Assembly: GCA_963402885.1 (NCBI GenBank)
Contig: OY727098.1
Location: 1,669,001 to 1,733,000 of the forward strand
DNA from: Antedon bifida
Lineage: Eukaryota > Echinodermata > Crinoidea > Comatulida > Antedonidae
Length of the DNA stretch: 64,000 nucleotides
Reading direction: 5' to 3'
In this document: positions 1 to 11,557 of the stretch, piece after piece
Layout of the letters: the number at the start of each line of letters is the position of its first letter
How positions within the stretch are numbered: position 1 is the stretch's first letter
Notes under the pieces: generated by a model
Told to the model about the DNA's origin: nothing
The model's database searches: none
The model's input: the letters and a program-made list of their open reading frames with translations, nothing else
Translations under genes and position numbers: made by a program

Positions 1-350
1 AATGTTTACCGCGGTTAACGTACTAACTAACGGATGTTCGTTCATACATAATCTTGTGAATTTCAGTAAAAGTGGAAAATGCTTTTAAAGTACGAGTAGT
101 GATTTAAGATGCAACTAGTGTCATTTATTACTGAAGCGAATCATACATTTTGACAAAGTTGAGATAATGAGAAATTTGATAAATCCCGATAAATGAAAAT
201 GGTGACAATGTTTGATCTTTATCGTATCAGATATATCGGCATGGCTGTGTTTGTCAATCTGTCACCTTTTCTAATGTTTTATTTTTGGCAAGCTGCTTTG
301 TCAGCAGCACTGAAATAATTCTCAAAGTTGCTATAAATAGATAGTATTAC

Positions 351-1358
351 CAGATTCACCCATCGCGTGTCCAGTTGATCCAAAATGAAGGTACACCGTG
401 TTTGCGACCGCTTTCTCATCTTCACCGTGATTTATCTCGCAGTCGTATGCCCCTCTATCATCGTGTTGTAAGTCTAGAATCTCAACATTGTTATTATCGT
501 CGATAGAAATTCTTTCAGTTTGGTTTAGTTTCCAGCCATCTTTCTTCCATTGGATCTTGGCATTTTTCTGGTACTTCAACACGGGTTCGGACTTGCACGC
601 TAGGTTGACCGTGCGGCCTTGTTCAACCCACTCCTCGATTAAGAAGTCTAAAAATATTACAACGACATATATTTGTAATCGATTTGCGACTATGCATAAG
701 CCAACCACAAGGTAAATTGCTGCAATGTCACTAAGCTTTAACATAGTTGATACTAATACAAAGATAATTAAATGAAATAAACAGAATGTTTCTGCTCTAA
801 TTTGCTGGATTGATAATGTGGGAAAGGAAATACAACAATAGCCCTAAAGCTCTGTCTACACTATCAAACTTAATGTGATGTGCCCATATAATAATGGACA
901 TGATGATGTCATATCACTACCATATTTAAGCATATCACTGCCATATTTAAGCATATCACTACCATATTTAAGCATATCACATTTTGTCAAACTAGTGTGA
1001 TAGTGTAGACAGAGCTTAACCCTACTTCAATTGAGAACATCTGAATACATGTAAAACATTAGCACGAGTGTAGGCCTATACCTTATAACCTAGGCCTATT
1101 GACTAAGGAAAAGGATAGGTCTGAGCAAAGGATTGTTTACTAGGCTACCTATAGGCTATAAAAATATTACATCAGATTAGGCTTGATTACTATGCTTAGT
1201 TAGTAGGCCTACTATACCTGCTTACTTTTCTAGGTTAGCTTCTACACGTCACGCCTACAATTTTTAAAATCGAATTAAATATTGTACTTACTATTTGCCG
1301 TAACCTGTTCCGATACGAATATTATAAGACTAATTAGGCCTAAAAACTTTAAATGCAT
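351..1358 (-). CDS. Secreted or membrane Ig-domain protein, 5' part
   Basis: Two exons join in phase. Exon 1 (1358 down to 1292) starts with ATG and encodes a typical signal peptide of about 22 residues (MHLKFLGLISLIIFVSEQVT, then AN), ending at a strong gtaagt donor in phase 1. Exon 2 (647 down to 351) follows a tttttag acceptor and encodes one Ig domain: B-strand Cys in VNLAC, C-strand Trp in IQWKKDG, and the DDRGAYDC F-strand motif. It ends in phase 1 at a gtaata donor, so it is a symmetric 1-1 Ig exon. The rest of the gene should lie left of the window; I saw no further exon in 1-330. Ligand unknown. The start lies head to head with the plus-strand Ig gene at 1757. Alternatively exon 2 could be read without the intron from a start at 744, but the in-phase signal-peptide exon is more convincing. 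Confidence 0.6.
846..1017. mobile_element. MITE, family A (AAGCTCTGTCTACAC ends)
   Basis: Terminal inverted repeats aaagctctgtctacac and gtgtagacagagctt flank an internal run of three 'catatttaagcatatcac' repeats. It lies in the intergenic or first-intron DNA of the minus-strand Ig gene. Confidence 0.75.
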
Positions 1359-1757
1359 TTCATTAGTACAAACACAAATAAGGATATTATTTGCTTTCTA
1401 AAATATATACATATAAATTATATACAATCCTACATCCTGCTTCTTTTAACCATGTAGAGAGAGGAGTAGTATCACTTCTTAGGCGGTTGTTTGCGTTACC
1501 ATAACGCTGTTATACGTCATTGTTGATTATAATTTACGCACGCACGCCCGCGTTACTGGGTTACACGTGCGTACATAATGATATGCACGCGTGCGCACAG
1601 CGTTTGCGATATAGAATGATAGATCGTGAAGTTATTCCTCGAAATGCGACTTTTGATGCGCGGTATAAATAGGAACTCCAATAATTGAAATTCTATGAAA
1701 TTGTAACACATATACCGTGCTGATGATTTCTTCATGAGGATGAAAAAGAGTTTGATA
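1292..1757. promoter_or_regulatory. Shared bidirectional promoter region of two Ig genes
   Basis: The start codons at 1358 (minus) and 1757 (plus) are about 400 bp apart. The gap has locally raised GC (ACGCACGCACGCCCGCG near 1540), unlike the AT-rich surroundings. A TATAAATAG box at 1664-1672 lies about 90 bp upstream of the plus-strand ATG. No comparable TATA box was seen for the minus gene. Confidence 0.45.
1664..1672 (+). promoter_or_regulatory. TATA box of plus-strand Ig gene
   Basis: The sequence TATAAATAG matches the consensus and sits 85-93 bp before the ATG at 1757, so transcription would start roughly 1695-1705. Confidence 0.5.
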
Positions 1758-4700
1758 TGAAAATCAAAGTAGCATCTTTTATCTTGAGTGTCTTGCTGAC
1801 TTTTGGACCTATTGTTCAGTGTAAACAACGTGAGTTATACTTATAGATTATAATTTCGTAGGGCTAGCTAGGCTACCCTAGGGCTAGGCCTACACAATTT
1901 ACCCTTTTGATGCACTGCCGATTACTTAATATGTTCGTAAGTTTGAACCTAGGAGGCCCCAAGCATACGACTAAAAGGGGTAGTGTTGATACAAATTCCT
2001 ATCGTAGATCCTTTCTTGTGCACGTGTGATTCGTATATTATTTGTGAATGCTAATTAACTTTTTAATTCCAGTTGGTAAGAGATACCCACCATGGGTGAA
2101 AGAACTTCGGAAAGATGCAATGCAGCAAATGAAAGAGTACATATATAACTTCATAGACAATGACATCGGTGATATTATCGACGATGTAAAGAGCGGAAAG
2201 GTACCACCAGAGGATATTCCTGGAAAGCTTAGTCAATATGGTATTTTCCTGGACGCACCGGGCGAAGAAATTGCGTCAACTATACGTGAAAAATTCACTG
2301 ATAATTCAAATAATTTAGAAAAAAATGCTGAGCATAAAAGGATAAATGAGAATAATAAGGTTAAACAAGGTAGAAAAGATAAAAACGAACGTGTTCAAGA
2401 ATTAGAAGAAATTGAGAATATAGTGAAAAAGATGGTGAGCAGTGGTGGTTCTCCTAATAAGGATGATTTATTGTCCGCAGTAAAAGAGGCAGCATATAAG
2501 GGAGATGTGGATGATCCAGAAAAACGTAAAGAAATGTTTGATGTTGTTTACAACTTGATGGATAATGTCAAAGAGAAACAAACTGATAAAGATGCCACCG
2601 GGCGCCTTGTTGACGACAACAACATGAAGAAAAAAGAAAAGCAAGCTTTTGTAAAGAACGGTGACCTCAGAGAAATGGAAAAGGTATCAAAGGATGGCAC
2701 GAGTGCTCGTAATGGCATAAAGGATACTTCATATTATGACTCTAGAAACAGTGACAATGTCAGAAAGGAAGAGGCAGATAAGTTAGAAGAAGCAGTTAAA
2801 GATTCAGTGAAATCTGACGGTGGCAATAAAGAACATTTAAAGGAAAAAGAAGATAATCAAGATGTTTATGATAATGAACGGTTAGAAAAGAAAATAGATA
2901 AAGATTACCAGAAAGATAAAGATAATACTAGGAATCATTTGGAGAATGAAATCGATGATGATGAGGTAGACGAGTTAGAGAAGAGCGATTTAGATGAAGA
3001 ACAGGAAGGTGAAGAACACCAAGGTGACAAGTTGGAAGAATTAGAGAAAAAAATGCATGATGAGCAACAGGAGGAGTATGAGCAGGAAGAAGATAATGGA
3101 GAAGAACATAGCGATAAGCAGGATAAAGAGTTTAAAGATGTAAACGAGAAGAATTTTGACAAGAAAGAAGATGAAGAGAACGAAGAACAAAGTAAAGAGC
3201 TGAAAGAGGATGAGGATGATCGTAAAGATAAATCGAAAGAAGGTGATACAAAAGAGAAGGAAATTAAACATGAGGAAAAGAGGAATGATAAAGACGAAAA
3301 GGAAAAAGAAAATGTAAAAGAAAAGAAGGAAAAGAAAAAGAAAGACAAAGAAAAGAAAAATAAAGAAGGAAAAAAGAAGAAAAAACGTAAGAAAAAAGAG
3401 AAACGAAAATCTTCTTCAGATGACAATAAAAAGGATGAAAAGATGAAAATTATCGATAAAATAAAGAAAGCTTTTCATCACAGACGCCAAAGAAGAAACA
3501 TCGGGGACTCGTTTGATTGTGCCGGTGAAGAAGAGACAAGAAATCGCATTATTCCCGCCGTTACTTACCGTGGAGAAGATCTTCTTCTTCCGTGTGATCA
3601 GTGGTAAGAAGCATATTCAACGAATTTTAACTATTAAAAAGTGTTGTAAATTGTAGATTGTAGTATTTGTATTGAATAACAAAATAAAGTTACGCAGTTA
3701 TCTACATCGTTTTGTTGGTTTTTATAACTTGTGATTATTTTGATTATCAATATCACCAAATGATGTTTGATTTTACACTCGAATACTTTTCTTGAATACC
3801 ATTGTAATAAAACGTATTAGCATGAACATTTCAATAAAATGTATGCATTAATAAATGGTTTTAAAGAAGTCCAATAAAGAGATACTAGACATTCCAGTTC
3901 GGTGTAAATTCTAAAAAAGAAAAAAAAAATTACAATCCATCATGCCCGTATTAATGTTACTGTCTCAATTCTGACGATTCTCGCTGCGCTCTAGTAATAC
4001 AAATCCAGTCATACTTCACTTTTTAATTATTCTTCCAATATTCTAAAGCTCTATCTACACTGTCGAACAGACAATCAGACAAAAAAATGCGATGTGCCCA
4101 TATATGGACATGATGATTTCATATCACTACCGTATTTGGGCATATTAATACCATATTTAGGCACATCACACTTTTTTTGCCAAACTAGTTTGATAGTATA
4201 GACATAGCTTTATATGTCAAGCAGCTTTATCATTGGTTACATATGGTTTTTGAGTGGTACACAATTTGCATACACATCATAGAGGTGCATAGTGCATAGC
4301 ACGCACATTCTTATATGCATTTTATTTATATTAAAGTATCACAGGACAGCAGAAAGCAGGAGTTAAATGGAAGAGAAAGATAAAGAAGAAAGTGAAGACT
4401 ATTACATTTGACGACAATGAAGATGAAAGCAAAAACCGTTACATTTTAACACCGTACAATGAACTAATGATAAAACAAATTAGACTTTCAGAAAAAGGCG
4501 TATATTATTGCTGGACTAACAGGTAAACAAATAAATATCACCTTGAAATGTTACCCGATTCTCCACATACTACAATATTTGCCCACTATCATAGGAATAT
4601 TTGGTAATACTGTCATCTCGTTTGTATCACATGCAGCGGTGCCTGTACCATGTAAGGTTAGTTTAAAGATTAGGTTATGGTATGTGACAGTAGGAGATAC

Positions 4701-7700
4701 ATGTGAAATATGTATTACCAATATTCTTATGATACTGGAGAAATCCAGATACACTACCGGGAACCGGGTACAAACATGTACTGTTGGTTGTTGTTGTTTA
4801 TAATATATTAAGCTCTTTCCACACTATAAAACTAGTTTGAAAATGTGATGATGTGCCCAAATGTGGTAGTGATATGACGTCATCGTGTCCATATATGGGC
4901 ACATCACATAAGTTTGATATCACCATGGCATCAACAAAATTTGCTCACAAATCCGTCACAGGAATAATACCAATCTCCTGTTCGGTTTCTTCTGTTTTTT
5001 TGTACGATGTGCTAAAAGTGCCGAGGTATTTACTCTGTAATTGGTTTCAGACACAAAGTTTTTACGTGGAGGGTAAAAACCCGTACCATTTTCATCACTC
5101 ACGATAAAACTTCGTCTTTTCATCTTGCTGTTACTGACAGTATTTCTGTATTACTTTAAATATAGTTTTAAAAACAGCACGTACATTCTTAATGTAAAGA
5201 AGCCAGGAAAGCTTCACACTGTAGATTTAGATGCCAAAGAAAAGCCATATGCTGTCAAAATGCGTACAGATGACGAAGGTTTGAAAGAAGAGTACGTGTA
5301 CACGATTTGGGGCGAGTGGAACCGATGTAGTGCGTGTAACGTTGCTGGTGAACGGAGACGTTTTGGTAAGAATAATGAAGACTCTGTTATTATAATAGAA
5401 ATTAAACAGGATATATAGCGAGAAATATCATCTAACCTAATTTAATCTATGTTTACATAAAGCTCGGATCCGGTCCGGTGACAAAAATCTGAGCTGTTTT
5501 GTATGGAATCCATGTGAACGCGCTTCTATTATTTTTCATTTGCATTCTCCAGCGCCACCGGATCCGGGCAGTGGTGTATGAACGTAATTTTAAGTAGGGA
5601 TGGTTTTTTTGAAAATGTATCTTTTTGGTATTAGGGTTCTGCTTTATAAAACTTAATCACGAAGAGTATTTTGGATCTGTGCCATGTGGTAGTGCAGAAG
5701 CCAAACGTTACGACAAAAAGAATGCCAAGCGTTTGGATGAAGTTCTTGTTGAAAGGTGTGACATCACCTGCAGCGATGGTTCGTTAGTTCTCTTCTTTCC
5801 ATTTCAAAAACTAATAATAGGCCCTGAATGCATGAAATGATGTAATAAACCAATGTACTACACTGGTCGTATATCGGGCCTGACGAGAACGTTTCGAATT
5901 ATATTAGTCAGACAAATGAGAAAACAATAATATGACCTATGACCTATGTTAAGTTTCTATTATTTGTTTAGGCGACTGTATTTTCTATTTCTATTTTAAT
6001 TACTAATGATTATTTTTACATATTTCTTTTAGCTCAAAAGGCTTATGGTATTCTAGAGAAGATGAACCTTTTAAAGGAATTAAATCTAGGTAAGTATCTT
6101 ACAATTAAAAGGAACTTCGGGTAAACGTTTTTGTTAAGGAACTGCAATGACCGTACACTTTGCTGAGGGCGAAATTATTGGTTTATGCGAAAGCGTTGGT
6201 TTATGCACATGCGTATTCATACTTCTGTCGATGCGGATGACAAAAATGAGCAACCAATCAGATCTTTGGAATATTCGATCCATACGAATGGATTCACCCA
6301 GTTGAACGAATTATATCAATACCTTTTTTAAAGGCCGGTTCCCCACTGAACATTTACACGCGAAGATTTATTTTATTAAAATTAATAGCAATTTATGTTA
6401 AATTCTTTAAGCTTAAACTAAATTGTGATTAAAGACTCTGAACATTCTTGATTATTAAACATGTTTTATTTCAAATTAAAACGAATAATCCAATACACTC
6501 CAAGGGCATAATGACATAGAACATGAACAATTATTTTTTTTTTATCAAGATAACAATTTTCAATTTAATTGCGATTTTTTAATTGTATCCTGTCAACCGG
6601 CGCCTTAACATAAATGTTAAAGAAATAAAATAAATATCGTGAGAACTCTCTTAAGAAAATTAATAGAAACAGGGTCATGAAGGCTCTTTTCTTGGAGACG
6701 AGAGATAGCCCGATCACATCTGCGACTTGTCGAAAATGCAAAGAAAAACTAATATTTAGGTCTAATCATGGACGAATAAGACAGTGTTCATGGTCTAATA
6801 ATTTTATATTGTTTTACAGTAAAACAACGCCGGAAAGTTCATTCTGGTGACAATATAAGATTGAAATGTTTAGGGTAAGTTAAAATATATTAAGGTCTGT
6901 CTACACTATCAAACTTTATGTGACAAACATGTATGATGTACCCAAATATGATAGTAATATGACGTCATCATGTCTATATATGGGCACATCACATTTCACA
7001 TAAAGTTTGATAATGTAGACACTAGCTTTATAGTCTGAATTTCTCGTTGCTCTCTCTCTGCCTATTTGATTATTTCCATTTTGTATATATTTATGCAGAA
7101 CAATTTAGTAACGTTATGGCTACTGAAATGTGTGATAGTTGAATTAGTAGGCCAGTGTTAAATGGTTAAAATGGCACGTTATGACGGACTGTCTAGAGAT
7201 CTTCACATGTTCAGTTGACACATCGTATTTATTAATAAATTGTCAATCACTAAACATGCTAGATGGTTATCCGTCTTACCGTGCCATACAAGTGAGAAAT
7301 CATGATTTTGCATATGTTCATCTCATGCATTTTTCTTTTTACATAGAACATCGGTGGACGACCCTGTCGGATGGAGAAACGGTTCAACTGAGCTTAATCT
7401 TCAAGAAGTTCGTAAAGGCGTGGGCCATCTCAAAATAACAATGGCGCACGCGTTGATTATCATCAATATTAACAAAACGGACAGTGGCGAATATGATTGT
7501 CACGTTGGTGGCGAACTGAGAACCACATATGTATTGACAGGTATATAGTAGGCCTTACTAGGAAAAATACCTCTCCCCCTCTGCCACACTCACTACATGG
7601 TAGTTTTCAATAACAAAACACTTCTCACTCCATCAATCAATCAATTTCATCAGCATGTCTGCCAGTACAAATCGTTGCTGAATCATAACCCTCTTTCGCA

Positions 7701-8904
7701 ATAAGTTATCTTTGTACGGTCCCTGTACAAAGAACTGTATAATAATAAAAATGGTAGATTTCGGCATTAACTTGGTATAATAGATTTACTATTGACGAAA
7801 GATTATACTATATATCTATATAATTGCTTTGTTTACACTTGTCCTTGTTTTTGTTTTATATTTTACAGTAACTGATCCACTGATAGATCGTAAAGGTAAG
7901 TTTATTTTTATAATTCGTGTGTGCCTTGGCATACCAAGCCTAATAAATATTGCATATCAAGCCTAATAAATATTGCATATCAAGATCTCGTCATAATCAA
8001 CAATTGTTACAATTGTTGTCCTATTATCATCATCCTAATTAACATCATTATCATAGTCATTTTAAAACTATTCATACCATCGTTATTATTTTACGTATAC
8101 GTATCATCAAATCAAATACGACCAGAGTGGCTCCTCCTAGGCACAAATCAATTAGCAGGTCCCAACAAAGCTCCATGCCAAATGTGGTGATTTTGGCCAC
8201 CATGTAACAATTTCCAATTTCAGAATGTGTTGTTAAGCCACCTGACTACATGTCATTCTCAGCACCAATCTCTTCACTTCCCTTATCGTTGTTTAATTAT
8301 GAACAATGTTTATTAAATTATTAATATATCACTGCTAATGTTTGTTGTCACATAGCCTAATAGTAACTATGACCGAAAGTGTATTTAAAAAAAAATATTT
8401 ACCAGATAAAACCATAATTTATAGAACAAATAGTCTTGAAGTCAATGGTATTTTTCTAAAATTACATTTGGTTGTTTGGTGGGTCTTTTATAAGCAAAAT
8501 AATGATAAAAATGTCGATTGGTTTGGCAAAAGTGAATAACCTTATTACAAGTAAAAAATGGTCTAATTTAAATTTTGATTTTTATATTTGAGGAAAAATT
8601 CATCTTTAATGTTTAGAAATCACTGTAACTTCATTAATTGTCATCAGTGTATCTGATTAATACTATTTATTGCACAGGTCTAACGGCATCTTTCTACTAC
8701 ATGTCAAGTTTGTTCGTGGTTTATTTTATAATCTTTGTTGCACTCATGGTAATGAAGCACCTTCATCGTCTCACAGTTCGAAAGTTAAAAGACGACAGTA
8801 AAAAGAGAAAAGAGAGAAAAAAGAAAGTAAGGTTGAAAAAGAAAGCCAAGTTGAAGTCCAAATCAACACCAGCTAAACCGAAGACTACCTTACCTAATGT
8901 ATAA
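1757..8904 (+). CDS. Type I membrane protein: KE-rich region, Ig, TSP-like, Ig, TM (FAM187-like)
   Basis: Ten exons join in phase: 1757-1829, 2073-3603, 4337-4522, 5166-5365, 5635-5778, 6033-6089, 6820-6874, 7347-7540, 7869-7895, 8678-8904 (about 897 aa). Order: signal peptide 1-24; Lys/Glu/Asp-rich low-complexity region to about 490; RRQRR furin-like site near 495-499; Ig domain 1 whose B-strand Cys (LLLPC) is in exon 2 and whose VKW and KGVYYC motifs are in exon 3; a WGEWNRCSAC...GERRR thrombospondin-like stretch with a VPCGS and C-x3-C follow-on; Ig domain 2 split after its first Cys (IRLKC, then VGW and DSGEYDC); a membrane helix near 828-850; a Lys-rich cytoplasmic tail. Two Ig domains around a Cys-rich centre with one C-terminal helix recall vertebrate FAM187A/B, which lack the long charged region. 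The exon 5 donor (gttcgt) is weak and the exon 3 acceptor (ttaaag) was chosen by phase. Two MITEs lie in the intron between exons 3 and 4 and in that between exons 7 and 8. Confidence 0.7.
2300..3470 (+). repeat. Lys/Glu/Asp low-complexity coding tract
   Basis: Exon 2 of the Ig gene is almost pure purine over this stretch (runs of gaa, aaa, gat, aag). It encodes a highly charged, probably disordered segment with long E/D-rich blocks, then K-rich blocks. The opposite strand stays open for 163 codons only because of this composition. Confidence 0.8.
4045..4211. mobile_element. MITE, family A
   Basis: Left end aaagctctatctacac and right end agtatagacatagcttt are inverted repeats. The interior holds tgtgcccatatatggac and the 'catatttaggcacatcac' arm. 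It lies in the intron before exon 3 of the Ig/TSP gene. Confidence 0.75.
4809..4920. mobile_element. MITE, family A, right end missing
   Basis: It begins aagctctttccacac and carries the family interior, including a TGACGTCA palindrome (about 4876-4883) and atatatgggcacatcac. It stops at agtttgatat without the terminal gtgtagacagagctt. It lies in the intron before exon 4 of the Ig/TSP gene. Confidence 0.65.
5463..5567. repeat. Short inverted repeat (CGGATCCGGT arms)
   Basis: The arms ctcggatccggtccggtg and ccaccggatccgg face each other across about 75 bp in an intron. This is probably a foldback element. Confidence 0.4.
6891..7029. mobile_element. MITE, family A
   Basis: Ends taaggtctgtctacac and gtagacactagcttta. 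The interior has a TGACGTCA palindrome near 6960 and atatatgggcacatcac. It lies in the intron that splits the second Ig domain of the Ig/TSP gene. Confidence 0.7.
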
Positions 8905-9118
8905 TGAGTCTGACTTATTCTGAAGGAGGCCTGCCATGTAGCCTTAACTGGACGCTGACTTGGTCGCTTTGGACGGCTAACATTGTCGCCTCCATGCCTG
9001 ACGATTATATAGTCATATTCAATCATCTATTGTATACCTAGATAGTTCTTGAAATCACAGTTTCAATGTATGAATGTATGCAAGAACGATAACATGAATA
9101 CGTGACAAAAAATAACTA

Positions 9119-9172
9119 ATACCCCTTTCACACCAACACTCCGGAGTTTTGCTTTTGGTGTGAAAGGGGTAT
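9119..9172. repeat. Small hairpin (ATACCCCTTTCACACCA arms)
   Basis: The sequence taatacccctttcacacca is followed by its complement tggtgtgaaaggggtatt with a loop of about 20 bp containing ctccggag. It resembles a minimal foldback element. Confidence 0.55.
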
Positions 9173-9557
9173 TCATGGAGGTATTCTCATGCTCCAATAT
9201 CTTCAGCATCTCCTCCGAAGGGTTAGAGAAATATATCAACTAGGCTACAATGAATCATTGATATTATGGTTAATCATGTTCAGTCACAAAAAAAGGTTCC
9301 AAAATAATTTTAATTTGAATGATGGCCAATTAAGTTGACCGGAAGTATGTGGGATGGTTTTCGTGTCGCACTGATCCTCTCGTGTCCTTACCGCACTGAT
9401 CCTCTCGTGTCCAAACACATTGCGGATCATCCTGTACAGAGTAATGACGTATACACAGGTCAAATAGAATAACAACTAAATAAAATATATAATACAATAA
9501 ATAATAATGAGATTGATGATTAGAAGTGTACACGATAGCCAGTAGAGTGTTGTCTAA

Positions 9558-9686
9558 TGTTCTGTCTACACTATCAAACTTTATGTGATGTGCCCATATA
9601 TGGACAGGATGACGTCATATCACTACCATATTAGGGCACGTCACGCCTTTTTGGTTAAAATAGTTGGATAGTGTAGACAGAGCTTT
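9558..9686. mobile_element. MITE, family A
   Basis: Left end ttctgtctacactatc and right end gatagtgtagacagagctt. The interior has gtgcccatatatggac and a TGACGTCA palindrome near 9610. Confidence 0.75.
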
Positions 9687-9844
9687 TAAAGACAAAAACT
9701 GCAGGACTGCTTGGTGTCAAGTGAACATACATGTACCTGTAATTATGATTGGATATAGAAACAGTAACCCATGTGTTGTAGTCAGCGGACGGACAAGACA
9801 CCGCAGATGTTGTTTATTGACATATAATAGTACCACGAGAATCT

Positions 9845-9863
9845 GGGGGGGGGGGGGGGGGGG
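9845..9863. repeat. Poly-G tract (G19)
   Basis: Nineteen consecutive G residues, possibly inflated or deflated by sequencing. Confidence 0.8.
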
Positions 9864-10539
9864 CAACTCAATAGGCAAATACGTGTTTGAGCTAGCCCTT
9901 AGTATTTCGTCAAATGTTTGCAACGCAAAGATTTTCTGATTACAATTATTTCCATAACAAATAAATGCCATTACGAAGCAAAATGTACAGAATTGTGTCT
10001 AGAAACATATTGTTTGTATCTAGGCCTAGGTTGATGTTTTATATCTTCTACGTGATCGGTGGGGTTTATTGACACGACTTGGACCGCGACCAGCTAATGG
10101 TCTGCGACACATTAATGTTATTAGAGGACATTGCAGTATTGGCGCTTATGTAAAACAGGTCAGGATGAATCATCTTCCCCTTGTATTGTTTTATAGACAA
10201 AATACTTTGTTATTAAGGTACTTGCTCTAATGATTCTATCCGAACAAATTAACGTATTAAAACATAATCAAATTATATCAGTGACGTATCCCTACACGGC
10301 CTCTCTTTAGTAAAAGAAAAATAAAGAATATCACAGTAATTCAAATACAATATTTATTTGTTTGTTATATACTTTATACGTTATATTTTTGCTTTTGCAC
10401 CCATGCACAGAGTGGTATCAAAATTACCGTATAATACTACTGTATGATAAATGTGAATTAAACAAAAAATAATAAATTGAACTATTTTATTGTATGTATG
10501 AATTCGTTTCAGCAGATATATTCCTTGACCACATTTGCT

Positions 10540-10877
10540 TTAAAGATGTATTGTCCGCCAAAGACAGGAAAAATGAAGATTAATTAAATCAGACTTTGAA
10601 TAGGACATTTTGTAGTTTTAACAAAGTTGATCACTTCCGTAGAAAAAAAAACCAAGAAAATAATGTTTTCAGTTATAAAGTGACAAAATAAACGGTTAAA
10701 TTCAACCAATCCCATTGGCTTGCAGCCAATTTGGACTATTTTTGCTTTAAATTACAGTTTTTTTCAAGTAAATAATTTTCGGTTCAATTTTTTGTCAAAG
10801 TGAATAACTATTATGTGATATTAAAATGACATATTCAACAAAAAAAATATTTTTTTCAGAAGGACAATACATCTTAA
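10540..10877. mobile_element. MITE with AAGATGTATTGTCC ends
   Basis: Terminal inverted repeats ttaaagatgtattgtcc and ggacaatacatcttaa bound 338 bp of non-coding AT-rich DNA. A diverged partial copy of its right half lies at 49434-49535. Confidence 0.65.
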
Positions 10878-11396
10878 GTACATAACAAAAAATAAACATA
10901 ATAATTCAGTGTGTTTGTGTTTATGCACGCGCCTTTTGGTCACGTGCACTTTATGTCCTTTTGATTAAAAAAGATCTTTTAATTTAATGCTAAAGTGAAT
11001 TTAAAGTAATAAATTATAGTTTATACACGTCAGCACAAGTACTTTCTTTTAACTAAGGATGTGGTATATAAATGTGGGTAGATGTCAGAGTAATAGAAGT
11101 GTTAGGATGAATGGTATATTGTTTCTACAGGGTAATTATTTGTGTTGTGTGTAAAGTTTGATTTAAAAATAAGATTATGTGCCTGGCTCATAATGTAAAG
11201 TGACGTCAAACACGTCGTTTCCGTTTGCGCACAGTCGCAGCCTTGGCAATAATCAGCAAGAAAAAAAATCACCCCAAAAATGATTTTTGTCAGATTACTG
11301 TATTGACCTTTAAGTCAATGCTAAATCTATAAACGTCAATTCCATAATTTCCTCGAAATTATTTAAATATTCATACGTCAATATTTCATAAATCTC

Positions 11397-11406
11397 TTAT
11401 ATATAA
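11397..11406 (+). promoter_or_regulatory. Possible TATA box of the FAS1/Cys-module gene
   Basis: The sequence ttatatataa lies about 155 bp upstream of the ATG at 11558. AT-rich context makes this a weak call. Confidence 0.3.
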
Positions 11407-11557
11407 GTGAGATTTAATAGAGGAACATTTTGTAAACAACGCCAATATAAACTTCGTACTACTTTATCTTACCCAGAGTCTAAACATTTTGTTGAACGAT
11501 AGTAGTTGAATCGAATATAGCATACTTAATACAAAGGCTGCCTTTGGAAGACTAATA

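Larger units (their letters stand above)
8905..11557. other. Intergenic DNA
   Basis: No coding exon was recognised. It holds a small foldback at 9119-9172, a family A MITE, a G19 homopolymer at 9845-9863 and a larger MITE at 10540-10877. The rest is AT-rich with no structure I can name. Confidence 0.6.

Noticed and set aside
2935-3426. 163-codon Ser/Phe-rich minus frame
   Set aside because: Complement of the Lys/Glu/Asp tract of the Ig gene.
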